Below, piece after piece: positions 1 to 10,794 of a DNA stretch of 42,871 nucleotides. The DNA lies in NCBI GenBank assembly GCA_024741835.1, contig JAENRP010000344.1, positions 1 to 42,871 of the forward strand. Reading direction: 5' to 3'. This DNA comes from Diplocarpon mali (taxonomy: Eukaryota > Ascomycota > Leotiomycetes > Helotiales > Drepanopezizaceae). Within the stretch, counting starts at the first letter, position 1. The number at the start of each line of letters is the position of its first letter. A program made the translations under genes and the position numbers. The notes below the pieces were generated by a model, which worked only from the letters and a program-made list of their open reading frames with translations, did no database searches and was not told the DNA's origin.

Positions 1-2138
1 CTATATAAATTAATTATTAAAAACTCTTATATAATTTAACTTTATATAAATCTTATAGCTAGATAAAAGATTAATACTTAAGCTAAGCATAAGGAGAACA
101 TTTTATAAAAGGAAAGAAACGCTAGCGATATTCATCTTTATTATACCTATTGAATCTATATATAACCTTCTACCGCCAACCTTAATAAAGCGCCTTTTTA
201 TTTTAATAAGCGGGCCTTTAAATAGGTAGGGTTTATTAGTTATATATGCTATACAATTAGTATTATTATACCAATTAGATTTAAAGATCTTATAAAGATC
301 GGCTTTTAAGATATAGGCATCTTTATTATAATTATTATTTAAATTATTAGAAGTGGATTTAAGTTTAGATAACCTACTATTATTATTAGAAGTATTTGCT
401 AAAGTTTTAGCTAAATAGCCTTTTCCTTTGCCTTTCCTTAATAGTTGCGGCCTTTAGTAGGATAAGGGCAGTTTACTTCTTAACTTTTACTTTAATTGCT
501 TTTTAGTATTAAAGCTAGCGACTATATCAATCAATTGCCTTTTAACTTTACAATTAGTAATATTATAAGCACTATTATAGAAGTAGCATCCTTAATAAGC
601 TCGAGGGCTTATCCTGCGCTCTTTCCTCTTCTTAGGCTTATTGTTGCCCTATAATGCGGCATTTGCCGATTTAGAGCATCCTTCGAGGTCTTGCTTAATA
701 GTTTGAAGGAGGTCGATCTTCTTATAGATCTTAAGGTTAGGTTGGACGAGAAGAGATTATTTTGCAATAGCAAACTTAGGAGGAAGGCTATTAAGTAGGA
801 AACTAAAAAGCTGAGTTTCCCTAAAAGTCATAGCCATCCCAGGATCTGCGGCTCTTACTCTCCTCTTCGCTTGCGAACTTAGGAGGGAGGCCATTGAGTA
901 GGAAACCAAAAAGCTGAGTTTCCTTAAAAGTTATAGCTATCCTAGGATCTGCGGCTCTTACTCTCCTCCTCGCTTTACGTAGTATAGATTAAGTAGAGTC
1001 TATATTTATATCTATATCCTTACTATCTTTATCTTTTCTATATTAAAATGAAATGATCTGCTATAGTAGATACTAAGTGTTAAAGGCAATTGTTTAAGAG
1101 TATTTTGCCTTTAAAGTATCCTATCTTATCTTTGCATTATTATAAACTTAAATAAAATCTCGGTCTTTATTGCTTAAACTTCTATTAATCTTAAGTTTGC
1201 ATTTAGCTAAGGCCAGCCTATACTCCTTCTCCTTTTCCACGTTTAAAATCTGCCTTTAGGAATCTTAGTTATTATCTATTAAGGCTCTTAGGCTAAGCTT
1301 ATTCAATATATCTGGCAAATCTTTAGCAGTTATATTAGCTATTAAAGTAGAAGTAGACAAATCAGTAGAAGGAGTATAAAGGGCTATTCTTACGTATTTA
1401 ATAAGTGTCTTTTAAATTGCTATTTCAATGCCTTTACTCTTAAAGTAAAGCTCTAAATCGTCGAACTATTATTGCTAATTCTTTTAAAAGAGTTAGAGGT
1501 CTCTAAGCCTAGTATTTCGATCGGAATTAGAAGCTATTACCGTTTCAAATAGAATTGCATTTAAAATCAAATAAATTAAATAGTTAAGGGCACTCCTCCT
1601 ATCGAAAAGTTAAAATAATTAAATAGCGGGTATTATAGAAGTATTAAATAGGGAGGAAGTCCTCTTATCGAAAAGGGTTTTTAAGTTATAATATAAGGAA
1701 TCATACCTCCTATAAAATATAGTAAAGCAAGGAATCATACCTCTTGTAGTACTAAAGGGGTTATAAAGCAAGGAATTATACCTTTTGCAATATAGGTTAG
1801 CTAAATAGGGAATCATACCTCCTATTCGCCGATTGCTTGCCTCTTACTATAAGTCTCGTTCAACTTCCTACTAATAGTTGCAGCGCAAGTGCTTTCTAAA
1901 GGAAGTTAATAATCTATTATCGGTCTATCTAAGGCTTATAACTTATTAAGCTTAAGTGAGTTAGCGCAATAGGTATAGGAAACTTCTAAAGGTCGATAGT
2001 CGATATATTAGTAAGAGTTAGGGAAGGAAGGTTACCCCTTTCTTCCCTATAGCTATATACGTATCAATATCCTACTGACTAAGCAGTAGGGTCACATAAC
2101 AATACATCGGAGTGATAGCTATATCACCCATCTCAATA
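1..2138 (-). mobile_element. Ty1/copia element A, 5' part (LTR/leader, gag, protease), truncated by window edge
   Basis: On the minus strand this reads from a copia 5' LTR edge (plus-strand CTCAATA ending at 2138, a RIP-altered TGTTGAG start) through a leader into gag-like and protease-like sequence. It aligns collinearly with 6063-8104 over its whole length, so the two are copies of one family. The gag relic lies at about 1530-560. The protease relic lies at about 440-100 and carries a VGGRRLY-like stretch typical of copia aspartic proteases. Many in-frame TAA/TAG stops replace CAA/CAG codons, as RIP would do. The element leaves the window at base 1, so its integrase and polymerase, if present, are not visible. 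It abuts copia-1 in the opposite orientation and may have inserted into it, but I cannot see a matching target duplication. Confidence 0.75.
1600..1825. repeat. Tandem sub-repeats in the leader/LTR of copia A
   Basis: A motif like GGAATCATACCTC recurs about four to five times at roughly 40-50 bp spacing. The same array is present in copy B at about 7565-7790. It lies between the LTR edge and gag, so it is part of the 5' LTR or untranslated leader. Confidence 0.6.
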
Positions 2139-2199
2139 TATGTTAATATAGTTCATCTAAAGCCAACTAGTCTTAACGGCTATAAATACGCTTCTATCT

Positions 2200-2800
2200 T
2201 CACTTGCGCAGCTATAATAGCTAAGTAGGAATAGACCTATATAAATAAATCTAATGCCTTTAAGGCAAATAAGAAGATAATCAGCCTTTTATAAACTTAG
2301 TATAATCGCATAATCAAGCGGTAGAGAACTAATAGAGGTAAGGAGTACTCTCTTATATAAATGCAAATACTTATAGAAAACCTTAGTATAATTTTAAAGG
2401 AATCTACTTTATATACGCCAGAATAAGATAGTAGATCGGAATAATCAATTCGTATACTAATAGAAAAGTTGCGAATAGCTATAATTAACTAAAATATCCC
2501 CTCCTTTCTTTAGCCTTAACTCCTTCTTTCGGTAATATATATTACTAATCTTACTGCCTTTAATATTTTCGGCGGCAAGACTTTATATAAGGTCTTTTAG
2601 GATAATATCGAGCTTAATAAGCCTTATACTCCCTTAGTTAAGTATCTTTAAGTACTAGGCTATCGCGTCTATATGCTAATCGAGAAAGAAAGGCGAACTT
2701 AAAGTAATAAACTCGCTTTAAGAGTAAAGGTAGATACTCTTATCGGATTTGATAATAGAAGTATTTATCAGATTTATATACTATTATAAATAGGTGAAAA
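2200..2800 (+). pseudogene. Copia-1 integrase relic
   Basis: The plus strand around 2320-2480 encodes a broken copy of the integrase catalytic core. It has a NRGKEY-like stretch equivalent to the D-N-G-x-E motif, then a YTPE(stop)DSRSE(stop) stretch matching the YTPxQNGxxER signature of copia integrases, with stops where Gln and Arg codons are expected. The sequence that follows resembles the C-terminal part of the integrase module. The 5' end of the ORF is missing: element A begins directly upstream in opposite orientation. Non-functional through multiple stops. Confidence 0.7.
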
Positions 2801-2873
2801 GATTATTCGATTATCTTATATTCGATTTGATAAAGACGGCCTAATTATAGAGCTGCAATTGAAGGGTGATTTG

Positions 2874-3000
2874 ACTCCTGGTCTGGGACTGCGAGTCAAT
2901 TCTGACTCTTATGATAATTCTACTCCTAGGCCAGGACCGCGAGTCAATACTGACTCTTATAATGATTTTACTCTTAGGCTAGGACCGGGAGTCAATTCTG
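2874..3000 (+). repeat. 48-bp tandem repeat with 23-bp palindromic core in the integrase-RT linker of copia-1
   Basis: Three units start at 2874, 2922 and 2970, exactly 48 bp (16 codons) apart. Each begins with a 23-bp imperfect palindrome (cores 2874-2896, 2922-2944, 2970-2992). In the coding frame they read as variants of T-P-x-P-G-x-R-V-N. The linker between integrase and RT is the least conserved part of copia polyproteins, so an in-frame array could be tolerated there. The frame stays open through the array to 3077. Confidence 0.85.
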
Positions 3001-3179
3001 ATTTAAAAGAAGCTGAGCTTCCAACTTTAAGAAAGAGAGGAAGACCTCTTAGTTTAAAGAATAAGGCTTACCCTTAGTCTTTTAAGAAGAGAGCTACTTG
3101 CTCTATTACTCTTAGATTCAAAGCTGATAACTTTAATAATAAGGAAGCCTATTTAGGCGCCTTCTATATAGCCTTACTT

Positions 3180-4795
3180 AACTCTCCTTACCTAAATGAC
3201 TTGAAAACAGTCGAACAAGCCCTCTCTTGCGCTAATGCTAATAAATGGCAATCTGCGATTAACTTTAAGTATAATTCCCTCGCTTATAAGAATATATAAG
3301 TAGTAGTAAAACGCTTAGAACTCTTTAAAGACGATAAAGTACTTAAATCAAGACTTGTCTTTAAAATAAAAAGAGACTAAAATGGGGAAATCTCCCGATA
3401 GAAGGTCAGATTTATTATATAAGGCTATATATAACAATAAGGTCGAGATTACAACTAGACTTTTGCTAAAGTTTGCAAATCTACAGTTTAGAAGATCGCA
3501 ATTGCGCTTATAGTGCTATACGACTTTAAGCTAGATTAGTTTAATATCGAAACAGCTTTCCTTAATTTAAAAGCTGACTCTAATATTTACGTCAAGTTAC
3601 CTCTTAGATATACTTAAGATAAGGTCGTTCTTTTACCTTAAGACTACTATCTTAAGCTTCTTAAGGCCTTATATAGCTTAAAGTAATCTCTACGACTATA
3701 GTAAGAAAAGCTATAGTCCGAGCTACAAAAGCTTAATTTTCAACCTCTTAATACTAACAATTGCATATATATCAACCGCGCCTTTCGGATTCTTATTATT
3801 ACCTATATTAACGACTTCCTTATAGTAATAAAGAAGGGTAATATATATAATAAGTTTAAAAGAGATCTTCGCAACCTCTTTGAAATCATAGGTAGCGAAC
3901 TAGCTAACTACTTCTTAAGAGTACGTATAATTAAAGATCGATAAAATAGAACGATCTCACTTTATTAAAACGCTTATATTAATAAGGTTTTTAAACGTTT
4001 TTATATAACTAATTGCAAAAGCGTACTAACGCCTTTTGCTAATGGCTATGAAGTTCATATAGTCAAATTCGAAGGCTAAGCCACTCTATAGGAAGTGAAG
4101 CTGTATTAAGAGATCTGTGGTTCTCTATAGTACCTTACGCACTATACGCATTAGGATATACTATACTATTGCTCTATTTTTAGCAAATTCCTTATTAACC
4201 CTTTACTATAATATATAATAGCTTTAAAACGAGTTTTATAATACTTATAAGGAACGCGATTCTATTATACTACCTTCGGAAGTAAAATAATTGACCTAGA
4301 GCTTTAGAAATTGCATAGCTACTGCGATTCTAACTAGGTAGGTAATAGAGGAAGTAGAGCCTCCTATTCTAAGGCCGTCTTCTTCTTTAATAATAGGGTA
4401 ATTACCGCCTCTTTTAAGCGATAAACTATTATCGCTCTCTTATCTATAGAGGTAGAGTATATCGCTATATGCAAATTCGCATAAGAGGCCTCTTAGATAC
4501 GCTAAGTACTTAAGGAAATAGGCTACGCTAGCGACGATGCTACTAAAGTCGAAATGATCTGCGATAACTAAGGAGCCTTTTATCTTACTGAAAATCCCGA
4601 ATATTATTAGAGAATAAAGTATATTAATATCAAGTTCTATTATATTCGGCAAGAGCTTCGGAAAGGCCATTTGGACCTCTGGTATACGAATACTAAAGAT
4701 AATGCCGCTAATGGCCTTATCAAAAGCCTAAATAGCTCTAACTACGCCGCCTTTATCAAATTGTTAAATATGAAGGTTCTGCACCTTGATTAAGG
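3180..4795 (+). pseudogene. Copia-1 reverse transcriptase and RNase H relic
   Basis: The plus strand encodes a recognisable but stop-riddled Ty1/copia polymerase. In order it shows KSRLVFKIKRD (3345-3380), an FNIETAFLN stretch (about 3540) equivalent to the copia FDxxxAFLxG block, LKALYSLK (about 3660), ITYINDFLIV (about 3800) where the catalytic YVDDxL is expected with Asp changed to Asn, and CDSNWVGNR (about 4327) of the RNase H domain. Then come EVEYIAI (about 4450) and IKYINIKF near the RNase H end. The reading ends at a stop near 4794. Asp-to-Asn and Gln-to-stop changes fit G-to-A and C-to-T mutation. It cannot encode an active enzyme. Confidence 0.9.
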
Positions 4796-4865
4796 GGTGA
4801 TTTTTTTTGCACCTCTATTATAAGGTGATTTTTTTTGCACTTCTATTAAGGGGTGATTTTTTTTT
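4781..4865 (+). repeat. 28-bp tandem repeat (3 units) at the 3' end of copia-1
   Basis: Units start at 4781, 4809 and 4837. Each has a GCACCTT/GCACTTC-like head, an AAGGGGTGA or AAGGTGA purine-rich block and a run of 8-9 T. The first unit overlaps the end of the polymerase frame. Confidence 0.8.
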
Positions 4866-4867
4866 CT

Positions 4868-4890
4868 ACTCCTGGGCCGGGCCCGCGAGT
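4868..4890. repeat. Palindromic core element, solitary, non-coding copy
   Basis: This is the best-preserved copy of the 23-bp palindrome: 11-nt arms around one central G, with two mismatched positions. It lies beyond the end of the copia-1 polymerase, in untranslated sequence, and is far richer in G+C than its surroundings. Confidence 0.85.
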
Positions 4891-5068
4891 TGATTTTGAC
4901 TTACTAAGGGGTGGATTTCCTACTTTAGAGTAGAGCGCGCTAGCGAACTCTATTCTATTTCCCATATCTATAGGTTGATTTTTTCATGCGAAACTGTAGA
5001 TTATAACAAAAGTTATAATATTATATATATTGCTAGCGAGTACCTTTAAAAGGTCTCTTTAGAGGGGT

Positions 5069-5320
5069 GTATTATAAGTATGCCTGTCATATATTTATCA
5101 TATGATCTGTCATATAATATATCATATATATAATGTGTTATATGACTTGCCATATGACTTAGTGGCAGCCCTTATTAAATAGCTTATAGTTAGAGAGCTC
5201 TTATGAATTAAGATACTTAATATCGTCGTTTGCACCTCATACTTCTTTATGCCCTCTTCTAGTTTACTATCAAGTTCACTATCAGAGAACCCTATTGCTA
5301 TAGAATCTTTCTATAGACTG
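5069..5320 (+). repeat. Probable 3' LTR (start) of copia-1
   Basis: A purine-rich tract ending at 5068 (AGAGGGGTG) precedes TATTATAAG at 5069, a likely RIP form of a TG-starting LTR. The sequence then carries several TCATATG-like repeats between 5080 and 5155. The right end is unclear because copy B pre-integrase sequence takes over at about 5310-5340. No second copy exists in the window to fix the boundaries. Confidence 0.5.
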
Positions 5321-5339
5321 AGCTTAGTTTGCATCTGAT

Positions 5340-5580
5340 TTTAAAGTTTTATCAGCTTGCAAATTCGGCATATTAGGCGATCCTTTAGTACTTAGATCTT
5401 CTATTTTAAAGTCAAGACCTTATATAGGCCTTTTAATTTCTCTAGCCTTAAATATGCGAATCTTCTATATATTAGCTAATACCTTAATAGGCTTTCGACT
5501 TCTAATAGCTTTAATAGCCTATCGTTAATCGATACTTTATTATCAATAGCTAGAAAGGACTAGTAATAGCAGTTTAAGGT
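5340..5580 (-). pseudogene. Copia B pre-integrase domain relic
   Basis: On the minus strand the sequence reads as LIYRRFAYLRLEKLKG followed after about 20 residues by ICRICKLIK. These correspond to the WHxRxGHxxxxxLxxL and CxxCxxxK blocks of the GAG-pre-integrase domain, with Trp/His positions lost through RIP-type changes. It follows the protease on the same strand, as expected for a copia polyprotein. Confidence 0.6.
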
Positions 5581-5593
5581 TTTGCTATTTTTC

Positions 5594-5976
5594 AATTGCA
5601 AGCCTAGCTTAAGAATCGTTTTTAATAAAACCGCAAGATCTACTTGCGGTCCTGGCTTAGGAGTCGATTTCCTGGAAATAGTAAGATCCACTTGCGGTCT
5701 TGGCTTAGGAGTTGTCTTTAACGAATTTGCGAATTTTACTTGCAGTCTTGGCCTAAGAGTTATTTCTACAAATTTTACTTACAATCCTAGCCTAAGAGTC
5801 ATCTTTAAAGACACTTTGCAATCTACTTATAGTCCTAGCTTAAGAGTTATTTTTATAAATTTTACTTACGATCTTAGCTTAAGAGTCTATCTATTCTCCT
5901 TATCCTTACTTAATTATATTAAAGTAAAGAGTGCACTTTCCTTAAAGGAATCCACTTATAGGTTTAGCTTAAGAGT
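5594..5976 (-). repeat. Eight-unit palindrome array in copia B
   Basis: Palindromic cores start at 5594, 5642, 5690, 5738, 5777, 5825, 5864 and 5954. Spacings are 48, 48, 48, 39, 48, 39 and 90 bp, all multiples of three. Read on the coding (minus) strand, each core gives a form of T-P-K-P-G-P-Q-V. It interrupts the pre-integrase domain between a DGLY motif and the RRF block. Cores at the left are GC-rich and those at the right are progressively decayed by C/G-to-T/A changes. The plus-strand open frame over 5582-6010 is an antisense reading of the same palindromes, not a gene. Confidence 0.85.
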
Positions 5977-6079
5977 CAATTTCTATAATATTACCTTTAA
6001 GATAATATAAAGTCCATCTTTGATTTTAGCTTTAAAGATCACTTTATAATTATTATTTATAAACTATATAAATTGATTA

Positions 6080-6480
6080 TTAAAAACTCTTATATAATTT
6101 AACTTTATATAAATCTTATAATTAGATAAAAGATTAATACTTAAATTAAGTATAAGGAGAACATTTTACAAAAGGAAAGAAATGCTAATAATATTTATTT
6201 TTATTATACCTATTAAGTCTATATACAACCTTCTACTACTAACCTTAATAGAGCGCCTTTTTATTTTGATAAGCGGGCCTTTAAATAGGTAGGGTTTATT
6301 AGTTATATATGCTATATAATTAGTATTATTATACTAGTTGGATTCAGGGATTTTACAAAGATCGGCTTTTAAAATATAAGCATCTTTATTATAATTATTA
6401 TCTAAATTATTAAAAGTGGATTTAGGTTTAGATAACCTACTATTATTATTAGAGGTATTTGCTAAAGTTTTAGCTAAATA
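6080..6480 (-). pseudogene. Copia B protease relic
   Basis: The minus strand encodes a relic matching the copy A protease, with a K-x-x-x-V-(G)-x-R-R-L-Y-like segment near 6210-6250 that resembles the IxVGGGxxL block of copia proteases. The catalytic D-S/T-G triad cannot be read cleanly after RIP-type change. Confidence 0.5.
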
Positions 6481-6599
6481 GCCTTTTCCTTTTCCTTTGC
6501 CTTTCTTTAGTAGTTGCAGCCTTCGGCGGGATAAGGGCAGTTTACTTCTTAACTTCTGCTTCGATTGCTTCTTAATATTAAAGCTGGCAACTATATTAA

Positions 6600-7509
6600 T
6601 CAGTTGCCTTTTAACTTTATAATTAGTAATATTATAAGTACTATTATAAAAGTAGCATTCCTAATAAGCTTAAGGGCTTATCCCGCGCTCCTTCCTCTTC
6701 TTAGGCTTATCGTTGCCTTATAATGCGGCATTTGCCGATTTAAAGCGTCTTTTAAGGTCTTACTTAATAGTTCAAAGGAGGTCGATCTTCTTATAGATCT
6801 TAAGGTTAGGTTAAATAAGAAGAGATTGTTTTATAATAGTGAACTTAAGAGGGAGGCTATTAAGTAGGAAATTAAAAAGCTAAGTTTCCTTAAAAGTCAT
6901 AGCTATCTTAGGATCTGCGGCTCTTACTCTCCTCCTCGCTTTACGTAGTATAGACTAAGTAGAGTCTATATTTATATCTATATCCTTACTATCTTTATCT
7001 TTTCTATATTAAAATAAAGTAATCTATTATAATAGATGCTAGGTATTAAAGGCAATTGTTTAAGAGTATTTTACCTTTAAAGTATCCTATCTTATCTTTA
7101 TATTATTATAAACTTAAATAAAATCTTAGTCTTTATTGCTTAAACCTTTATTAATCTTAAGCTTGCATTTAACTAAGGCCAGCCTATACTCCTTCTCCTT
7201 TTCTATATTTAAAATCTGCCTTTAGGATTCTCGGTTATTATCTACTAAGGCTCTTAAGCTAAGCTTATTTAATATATTTAGCAAATCCTTAGCAGTTATA
7301 TTAGCTATTAAAGTAGAAGTAGATAAATCAATAGAAGGAGTATAAGGGGCTATTCTCGCATATTTAATAAGTGTCTTTTAAATCGCTATTTTAATACCTT
7401 TACTCTTAAAGTAAAGCTCTAAATCGTCGAACTATTATTGCCAGTTCTTTTAAGAGAGTTAAAGGTCTCTAGGTCTGGTATTTCGATCGGAATCAGAAGC
7501 TATTACCAT
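6600..7509 (-). pseudogene. Copia B gag relic
   Basis: From an ATG at 7509 (minus) the frame reads MVIASDSDRNTRP, then a moderately conserved gag-like stretch including DDLELYFKSKGIEIAI and YTPSIDLSTST. A knuckle-like CYFYNST segment follows at about 6650, where Cys and His codons have probably become Tyr. Copy A has ACG at the equivalent start, so the start site is not certain. Several in-frame stops are present. Confidence 0.6.
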
Positions 7510-8104
7510 TTTAAATAGAATTGCATTTAAAATCAAATAAATTAAATAGTTAAAGGCATTCTTCCTATCGAAAAGTTGAAATGATTAAATAGCAGGTATT
7601 ATAAAAGTATTAAATAGGAAGGAAGTCCTCTTATCGAAAAGGGTTTTTTAAGCTATAACGCAAGGAATTATACCTCTTATAAAATATAGTAAAGTAAAGA
7701 ATCACACCTCTTGCAGTATTAAAGGGTTATAGAGCAAGGAATTATACCTCTTATAATATAAGTTAGCTAAATAGGGAATCATACCTCCTATTCGCCGATT
7801 GCTCGCCTCTTACTATAAGTCTCGTTCAACTTCCTACTAATAGTTATAGCGCAAGTACTTTCTAAGGGAAGTTAATAATCTATTATTAGTCTATCTAAGG
7901 CTTATAACCTATTAAGCTTAAGTAAATCGGCGCAATAGGTAAAGGAGGCTTTTAAAGGTCGATGGTCGATATATTAGTAAGAGTTAAAGAAGGAAGGTTA
8001 CCCCCTTCTTCCTTATAGCTATATATATATCAATATCCTACTAACTAAGTAGTAGGGTCATATAACAATACATCGGAGTGATGGCTATATCACCCATCTC
8101 AACA

Positions 8105-8667
8105 GAGGCTATTATAAGGCCTATACTACTAAAGTAGGTCTTTAACTATAAGTTAAACTCCTTTAAGGAGATTAGCCGCTTTAAGTCAAGAATAGTAGTA
8201 AGGGGAGATCTTTAAAAGGAAGCTTCTATTTTCTCTACCTATACTGCGACGCTCGCATTAAGATCTTTTAAGGTTATAATAGCGATAGCCGCTAAATTCG
8301 ATATAGAGCTCTAATAGTTTGATATTATCAATGCCTTTATAAATGCTAAAAGAGACCTTTAAAGCGCGCTAGTTGTTTGCTTCTTACTAGATGGTTAGAA
8401 GTAGAAAGACAAGGTAGTAGAGCTCGATCGCGCCTTATACGGCCTTTGAGACTCCCTAGCGCTCTAGTACAGGGATTTCACTAGTACTTTAAAATCTCTA
8501 AAGCTTACCCCTCTTAGTAAGGAGCCTTGCATATTTATTAATAAGGATAGGACTGTGTTTATAGCCTTCTACGTTAATAATATATAAGTAATATATTACT
8601 CCTCTTATATAAAAGAAGCTTAAAAGACTATAAAGGGATTGTATAAAGTATACAAATTGATAGATAT
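8105..8667 (+). pseudogene. Copia-2 RT relic, fragment 1 of 3
   Basis: The plus strand reads SRIVVRGDL, then TYTATLALRSF, FDIINAFINAKRDL, DKVVELDRALYGL, EPCIFINKD and IAFYVNNI, followed by GLYKVYKLIDI. These are consecutive blocks of a Ty1/copia reverse transcriptase, with the catalytic YVDD changed to YVNN. The lineage differs from copia-1. The 5' side is cut by element B at 8104/8105. At 8667 the frame is broken by gypsy E1 and resumes at 15691 after the duplicated GATAT. Confidence 0.9.
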
Positions 8668-8922
8668 TGTTACGACTTGCTCTCGAGCGTACAGAAGGCG
8701 AGAATTGAATGACGCTGACTGTATTACCTCAAGAGGTACGCTATGTAATTGAAAAGAAAAGATGAAGAAGAAGAGAGAGTCTCTAGTAAAGCTCCTTTAG
8801 AATAAGTATAGGTGCTTTACTAGCGTGCATATGATCCAGCCACCTTGCTACCTTAGCAGGCACTTGACTTTATATACCTAACTAATATATAATATAGCCG
8901 TATATATAATGCGGCTGTAATA
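8668..8922 (-). repeat. E1 left LTR (3' LTR)
   Basis: Starts TGTTACGACTT and ends GTAATA (a RIP form of GTAACA). It is the same length as the right LTR and clearly similar along its whole length. It is preceded by GATAT. Confidence 0.95.
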
Positions 8923-8937
8923 CTACCCTCCCCCTTT
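8923..8937 (-). promoter_or_regulatory. E1 polypurine tract
   Basis: Read on the minus strand this is AAAGGGGGAGGGTAG, directly next to the 3' LTR, where plus-strand DNA synthesis is primed in gypsy elements. E2 has the equivalent at 16256-16270. Confidence 0.75.
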
Positions 8938-8941
8938 GAAA

Positions 8942-8959
8942 AACTGCGCCTGCGCAGTT
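8942..8959. repeat. Conserved hairpin beside the polypurine tract (E1)
   Basis: AACTGCGC, a CT spacer, then GCGCAGTT: a perfect 8-bp inverted repeat. The identical sequence occurs in E2 at 16275-16292, although both elements are otherwise RIP-diverged. Confidence 0.8.
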
Positions 8960-9499
8960 ATATCTATAGGCGTATTGTCCTTTAGTTCCTTATAATCGTC
9001 AACTCTATTATTATATAACCTAAGCTAGCTTAATAGCGCCCTTAGTAGCCCCTTAGCTTAAAGGTTTTTTAAATAGAAACCTCAAATAGCATATAGCGCT
9101 ATTATAGCATTAGAGCATAGGTACTATTCGAGGTCTTTATTAACTCCTTTCTACTTAATCTGATATTCGAGCTTCTTAGCTTAAATATAAGATCTAATTA
9201 TTTCTTTTATCTCCTACTCCTCCTATTCTAATAGCACTTTAATTAAGGCAGGAGGTTCCCAAACTTATCCTAGCAAAGGGTTCGGAAGGTATTTACGCAG
9301 TAAGTAGGAGTAGAAAATAGGGTAGATCGAATAGAGCGAATTAGGCAATTATAGCTTCTAGCTTTCCCTTAGCTTTTCTAATACTTTTATTAAGCTATAC
9401 TACTTATCGGAGAGCTTTCAGCTCGGCTGGTCCAGTTTCTAGTTTTTAATACTAATTAGCATATCATCTCCTATAGTCTAATCAATTAGCTAGCAGTAG

Positions 9500-10480
9500 A
9501 GATCTGCAAGCTATTTCATTTTAACCTATTATACTTAAAGAGATAATTAAGCGAATTAGACTACTTTTTAAACTCTAGTAGCTATATAAAGCGCTATTTT
9601 ACAATTTAATCTCTCAATTGCTATCTATAAAGGCTCTAGGTTAATTAAATTCCAAGAGGAGCAAGCTTTATAGCCGTTTAGCACTTAGAAAAGGGAAATT
9701 TGCCTTAGCGATTTATAAGGCAAAGTCAATTAGGCGATATCTATTAAAGGCAAGAGACGACTCTAATTGTCTTAGTAGTATAAGTAGAACGGTCTAAGGT
9801 ATTATTTTAAATACTAGTTCATAATCTTAGTTTAGCTATTAATATTAAGGTTATAAGCTGTAGTTAACTTAACCTTTATACCTAGTATTCGATAGAGTTC
9901 TTTTTAAAAGGAAGAGATAAATTAGGCACCTCTATCTAATAGAATCGAGTCAGGTATACTAAAATGGCATATCTAGTGAACTAAAAACAACTCTATAAGG
10001 CCTTTTGCGTCGACCGAATTATAGTATAGAATCGAAACTGCCTTCTTTAATAACCTATCGATAATTATAAAGGCAAAATTATAACTGAGTTTATTAAGCA
10101 GAAGCTTTATAAAATCCATTATTAAGTATTAGTAAGCTCGTTCAAGAATTAGCAAGGATTATAGGAAACCTAGGATCTTATTATAATAAGCTTTCATTTT
10201 CGAATAACAATAGTTTTAGATATAAGTGCTAACGTCGCTGCTAAGGCTTTTCTAATAGTATTTTCTTCTTATTAAAAGTCTGGTCTTTCCAATTCCCGCG
10301 TATATAACGCAGGATTACTTATATATATAACGAATTAGGGCTATTTGCAGTTCGGGAGGTTAGGATAATATAATAAGTCTTCCTTAGAAGAAGAGTTTAC
10401 CTTAGCTAAGTTTATAGTCGAGGCTATGGCCCTGCGCCTCGTCTTAGAACTTCTATAGCTTAAGGGAGGTCTTATTAGCT
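9500..10480 (-). pseudogene. E1 integrase relic
   Basis: Minus-strand reading gives LPNCK followed by ERPDF and later a stretch where VDRLLK-like and YNTVDAKGLIELF-like blocks can be recognised around 10090-9980. These fit the catalytic core of gypsy integrases (DRFSKxxHF...). The boundaries are approximate and stops are frequent. It follows RNase H and the 45-bp palindrome array on the same strand. Confidence 0.65.
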
Positions 10481-10579
10481 TAAATGACCTTATTAATAAT
10501 ATAATAGCTTACTATATCATACTCGACCCTTAACGTTAGGTCGGCAGGTGCCTCTATTAGTGCGATTAGTATAATCGTT

Positions 10580-10692
10580 ACTTATAGGCCGGGCCTAGGA
10601 GTAGAATCGATCTGCGCTAAAGTTACCTATAGGCCGGGCCCGAGAGTGGAATCGATCTGCACTAAAGTTACCCGTAGGCCGGGCCTAGGAGT
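10580..10692 (-). repeat. 45-bp palindrome array between RNase H and integrase of E1 (3 units)
   Basis: Cores start at 10580, 10625 and 10670, each 23 bp and exactly 45 bp (15 codons) apart, separated by an ATCGATCTGCGCTAAAGTT-like spacer. On the coding strand they read D-S-T-P-R-P-G-L-R-V. E2 has only two units at the matching position (17913, 17958). Confidence 0.9.
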
Positions 10693-10794
10693 GGAATCGC
10701 CTTTAGTAGCGAGTACTTTTGCAAAGAGCTTATTATTAGGTAAGAGCTGCTAGTAGCGCAAAGCTCGTTTCCTGGCCTTAAGAGGGGTTAGCTC

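Larger units (their letters stand above)
5320..8104 (-). mobile_element. Ty1/copia element B, 5' part (LTR/leader, gag, protease, pre-integrase)
   Basis: This is the second copy of the family seen at 1-2138. Read on the minus strand, the LTR starts at 8104 (plus CTCAACA, i.e. TGTTGAG), the leader runs to about 7510, gag runs from about 7509 to about 6600, and the protease lies at about 6470-6080. After these come a DGLY-type pre-integrase start near 6040, an inserted palindrome array (5594-5976) and a pre-integrase zinc-binding-like region (about 5580-5340, with an ICRICK stretch). The integrase core and polymerase are missing, so the copy is 3'-truncated or interrupted next to the copia-1 LTR. 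Its right edge cuts into the RT of copia-2 at 8105, suggesting B inserted into copia-2. Confidence 0.75.

Noticed and set aside
5594..5976. CRISPR-like array (regular palindromic repeats with spacers)
   Set aside because: The repeats degenerate within a retrotransposon ORF, spacers are related to each other, and the genome is fungal.
5582..6010. 142-codon plus-strand open frame with repeated GLGV peptides as a gene
   Set aside because: It is an antisense reading of the palindrome array. The copia B coding strand is minus, shown by protease and pre-integrase motifs on both sides.
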